In this document: positions 62,633-64,000 of the stretch, piece by piece | Position numbering within the stretch: the stretch's first letter is position 1 | Layout: each line of letters opens with the position of its first letter | NCBI RefSeq assembly: GCF_045038405.1 | Contig: NZ_CP173660.1 | Location: 1,054,001 to 1,118,000, forward strand | From: Sellimonas caecigallum | GTDB taxonomy: Bacteria; Bacillota; Clostridia; Lachnospirales; Lachnospiraceae | Direction of reading: 5' to 3' | DNA length: 64,000 bases | Notes under the pieces: model-generated | Databases searched by the model: none | The model's input: only the letters and a program-made list of their open reading frames with translations | What the model was told of the DNA's origin: nothing | Translations under genes and position numbers: made by a program

Positions 62633-63538
62633 ATGTTAAAAAAGGATTTTCTGGAACGGTTTTCCATCAGTGAAGAAGAATTTGAGGAGGCTGGTTTTAC
62701 GTGGGAAGAGCTTTGCTATATCGCGCGGGATTACGCTTATCGCCTCCCCCATCTCAGGCTTATCCGGGATGAATTTCTACAGGAATACATCAAAAACAAG
62801 GACCACCGTACGGGTCTGCATTCTTACCGCACCCGTATCAAAAGCCCTTGGCATCTTGTTGAAAAAATCATTCGCAAACGGTGCGAGAACTACCCCAAAT
62901 ACCGCACGCTCACAAAAGACAATTACATGAAGTTTGTAACCGACACCATCGGATTTCGCGGCCTGATCCTGTACCGAGAAGACTGGGTTGTATTTCACAA
63001 ATATCTGATCCGGCATTTTGAAAACAATCCGGACCTTTATATCCGGGACTGTATTGCGGATTTCCATCCAGACAAAGACCTCTACATGGCCGAGCCGCCA
63101 AAGGTCCATATGCGTCTCGGAGATTTCAGTGAGATTTATTCTGAATGGATACCGGCTGACAATATATTCGATCGCAAACACTATCGCTCCGTTCATTATA
63201 TTTTAAAATACAAAGGAATCTATATGGAAGTGCAGCTGCGTACACTTTTTGAGGAAGGCTGGGGCGAGATCGATCATCATATCCTCTATCCATACAAAGT
63301 CAGTGACCCGATGCTGACAGAATTTTCCGAGCTTTTGAACCGGCTCTCCGGCATGGGCGATGAGATGGCCTCCTTTTTCAAGCGTCTGTGCGATGTCTCC
63401 AGCGAGAATTTCCGCCCCAAACAGACGACGGTCAATCCATGGGCCGACTACAGCACCTTCATCCGGCAGGAGCGCAAACCGGATCTGCATTCGATCCATA
63501 CCATCGACGACGCCATTTTAAGCGTCATCAAAAAATAA
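62633..63538 (+). CDS. RelA/SpoT synthetase-domain protein
   Basis: A 301-residue protein. The (p)ppGpp synthetase fold is shown by SYRTRIKSPWHLVEKIIRKR (substrate-binding basic helix), DTIGFRGLILYREDWVVFHK and YRSVHYILKYKGIYMEVQLR followed by EEGWGEIDH, with the catalytic Glu in EVQLR. There is no HD hydrolase or TGS domain, so it is a small-alarmone-synthetase-like protein with a C-terminal extension. It is 17 bp upstream of a partner gene. Confidence 0.85.
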   Translation: MLKKDFLERFSISEEEFEEAGFTWEELCYIARDYAYRLPHLRLIRDEFLQEYIKNKDHRTGLHSYRTRIKSPWHLVEKIIRKRCENYPKYRTLTKDNYMKFVTDTIGFRGLILYREDWVVFHKYLIRHFENNPDLYIRDCIADFHPDKDLYMAEPPKVHMRLGDFSEIYSEWIPADNIFDRKHYRSVHYILKYKGIYMEVQLRTLFEEGWGEIDHHILYPYKVSDPMLTEFSELLNRLSGMGDEMASFFKRLCDVSSENFRPKQTTVNPWADYSTFIRQERKPDLHSIHTIDDAILSVIKK

Positions 63539-63555
63539 GCATAGGAGGAATATCC

Positions 63556-64000
63556 ATGAATCCAATACCGACACCGGGGATACCGGAATACATCCTGGCT
63601 TCTGCAGACGATATGATGCAGCGCGTTCTGGATGGGAAAATACGGAAACATCTTCTGAATGACAATTCCGCTGTCTACACGCAATACGAGGACGTAGTGG
63701 CAGAATTTACCGAACAGGGGATCAAAAACAAATACGCTGTTATCTACAAAGAAGCCGACACTTTTTTAAGCAGTCTGGATGCTGCCGGTTCCGTGCGCAT
63801 CGATGAGACGATACTGATGCACGCTGTCATGGACTATTTTACCGATATTTCCCGGATCCAGGGATTCCACAGGATCCGTCAAATCAGCGACATCAAGGAA
63901 ATTTCCTACGATACTTACTGGCTCATGAGACGCAAACCACTGCAGGTTCTCTCCTCGGATGGAGACGAAGAATTCTGGGCATTCATCAACGAAAAGTTTG
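63556..64000 (+). CDS. Partner of the RelA/SpoT-domain protein (partial)
   Basis: A frame opens at ATG 63556 after AGGAGGAATATCC and runs off the window end (148 codons seen). It starts MNPIPTPGIPEYILASADDM and is a helical, charged soluble protein with no recognised domain. Spacing of 17 bp from the alarmone-synthetase-like gene implies one operon. It may modulate or be modified by that enzyme; this is inference. Confidence 0.75.
   Translation, partial: MNPIPTPGIPEYILASADDMMQRVLDGKIRKHLLNDNSAVYTQYEDVVAEFTEQGIKNKYAVIYKEADTFLSSLDAAGSVRIDETILMHAVMDYFTDISRIQGFHRIRQISDIKEISYDTYWLMRRKPLQVLSSDGDEEFWAFINEKF

Overview
The window is a piece of a Lachnospiraceae-type Firmicute chromosome (order Eubacteriales). 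The evidence is the 16S and 23S sequence, strong AGGAGG ribosome-binding sites, Firmicute-style promoters, a DarA-type cyclic-di-AMP receptor next to an HD protein, and the dnaX-ybaB-recR cluster. The rRNA looks close to the Mediterraneibacter/Sellimonas/Blautia group, but I would not name a genus from reading alone.

Layout. (1) 1-4250: a small redox island: a DUF4405 membrane protein, a divergent LysR regulator, a MerR-cupin pair, and an exported flavodoxin-cyclophilin-like lipoprotein. Three of its promoters share the same -35 block and an 18-bp spacer. (2) 4266-41925: an apparently complete siphovirus-type prophage of about 37.7 kb inserted in the 3' end of tRNA-Cys, bounded by 27-bp direct repeats. 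Read from the right, it holds: integrase; a lysogeny block (CI-like repressor, ImmA peptidase, lipoprotein) on the + strand; Cro-like and small membrane proteins; a replication block (Gp157, Sak4-like ATPase, SSB-like protein, ERCC4 nuclease, CHC2 primase, DUF927 helicase); small accessory genes; an ArpU/RinA-like late regulator; then packaging, head, tail, tail-fibre and lysis genes on the - strand; and a small-gene cluster next to attL. (3) 41902-47700: an rRNA operon on the - strand in the order 16S-5S-23S-tRNA-Asn-tRNA-Glu-tRNA-Cys. The 5S lies between 16S and 23S rather than at the end. (4) 47800-64000: ordinary chromosome: CvpA, DUF5711, LysM protein, HD protein, DarA, superoxide dismutase, split transketolase plus transaldolase, LacI regulator, recR-ybaB-dnaX, phosphofructokinase, methionine aminopeptidase, tRNA-Gly and tRNA-Phe, and a RelA/SpoT-domain protein with a partner gene cut by the window end.

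How it fits together. The prophage entered the last tRNA of the rRNA operon. It parted the tRNA from its native terminator, now stranded at 4236-4263, and supplied a bidirectional hairpin at 41872-41897 that ends both integrase and tRNA transcription. Late phage genes probably depend on the ArpU-like protein acting at three 9-bp-spaced TGTTAC boxes in front of the terminase genes.

The most striking signals are: an (AGAGC)27 pentanucleotide array just inside a well-initiated reading frame between two tail-fibre genes, where unit number decides whether translation reaches the next start codon; a possible -1 frameshift extension of the major capsid protein; the 16S-5S-23S gene order; and the shared promoter block of the redox island. 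Several genes of 50-57 codons, and the partial gene at the right edge, were found by direct translation.
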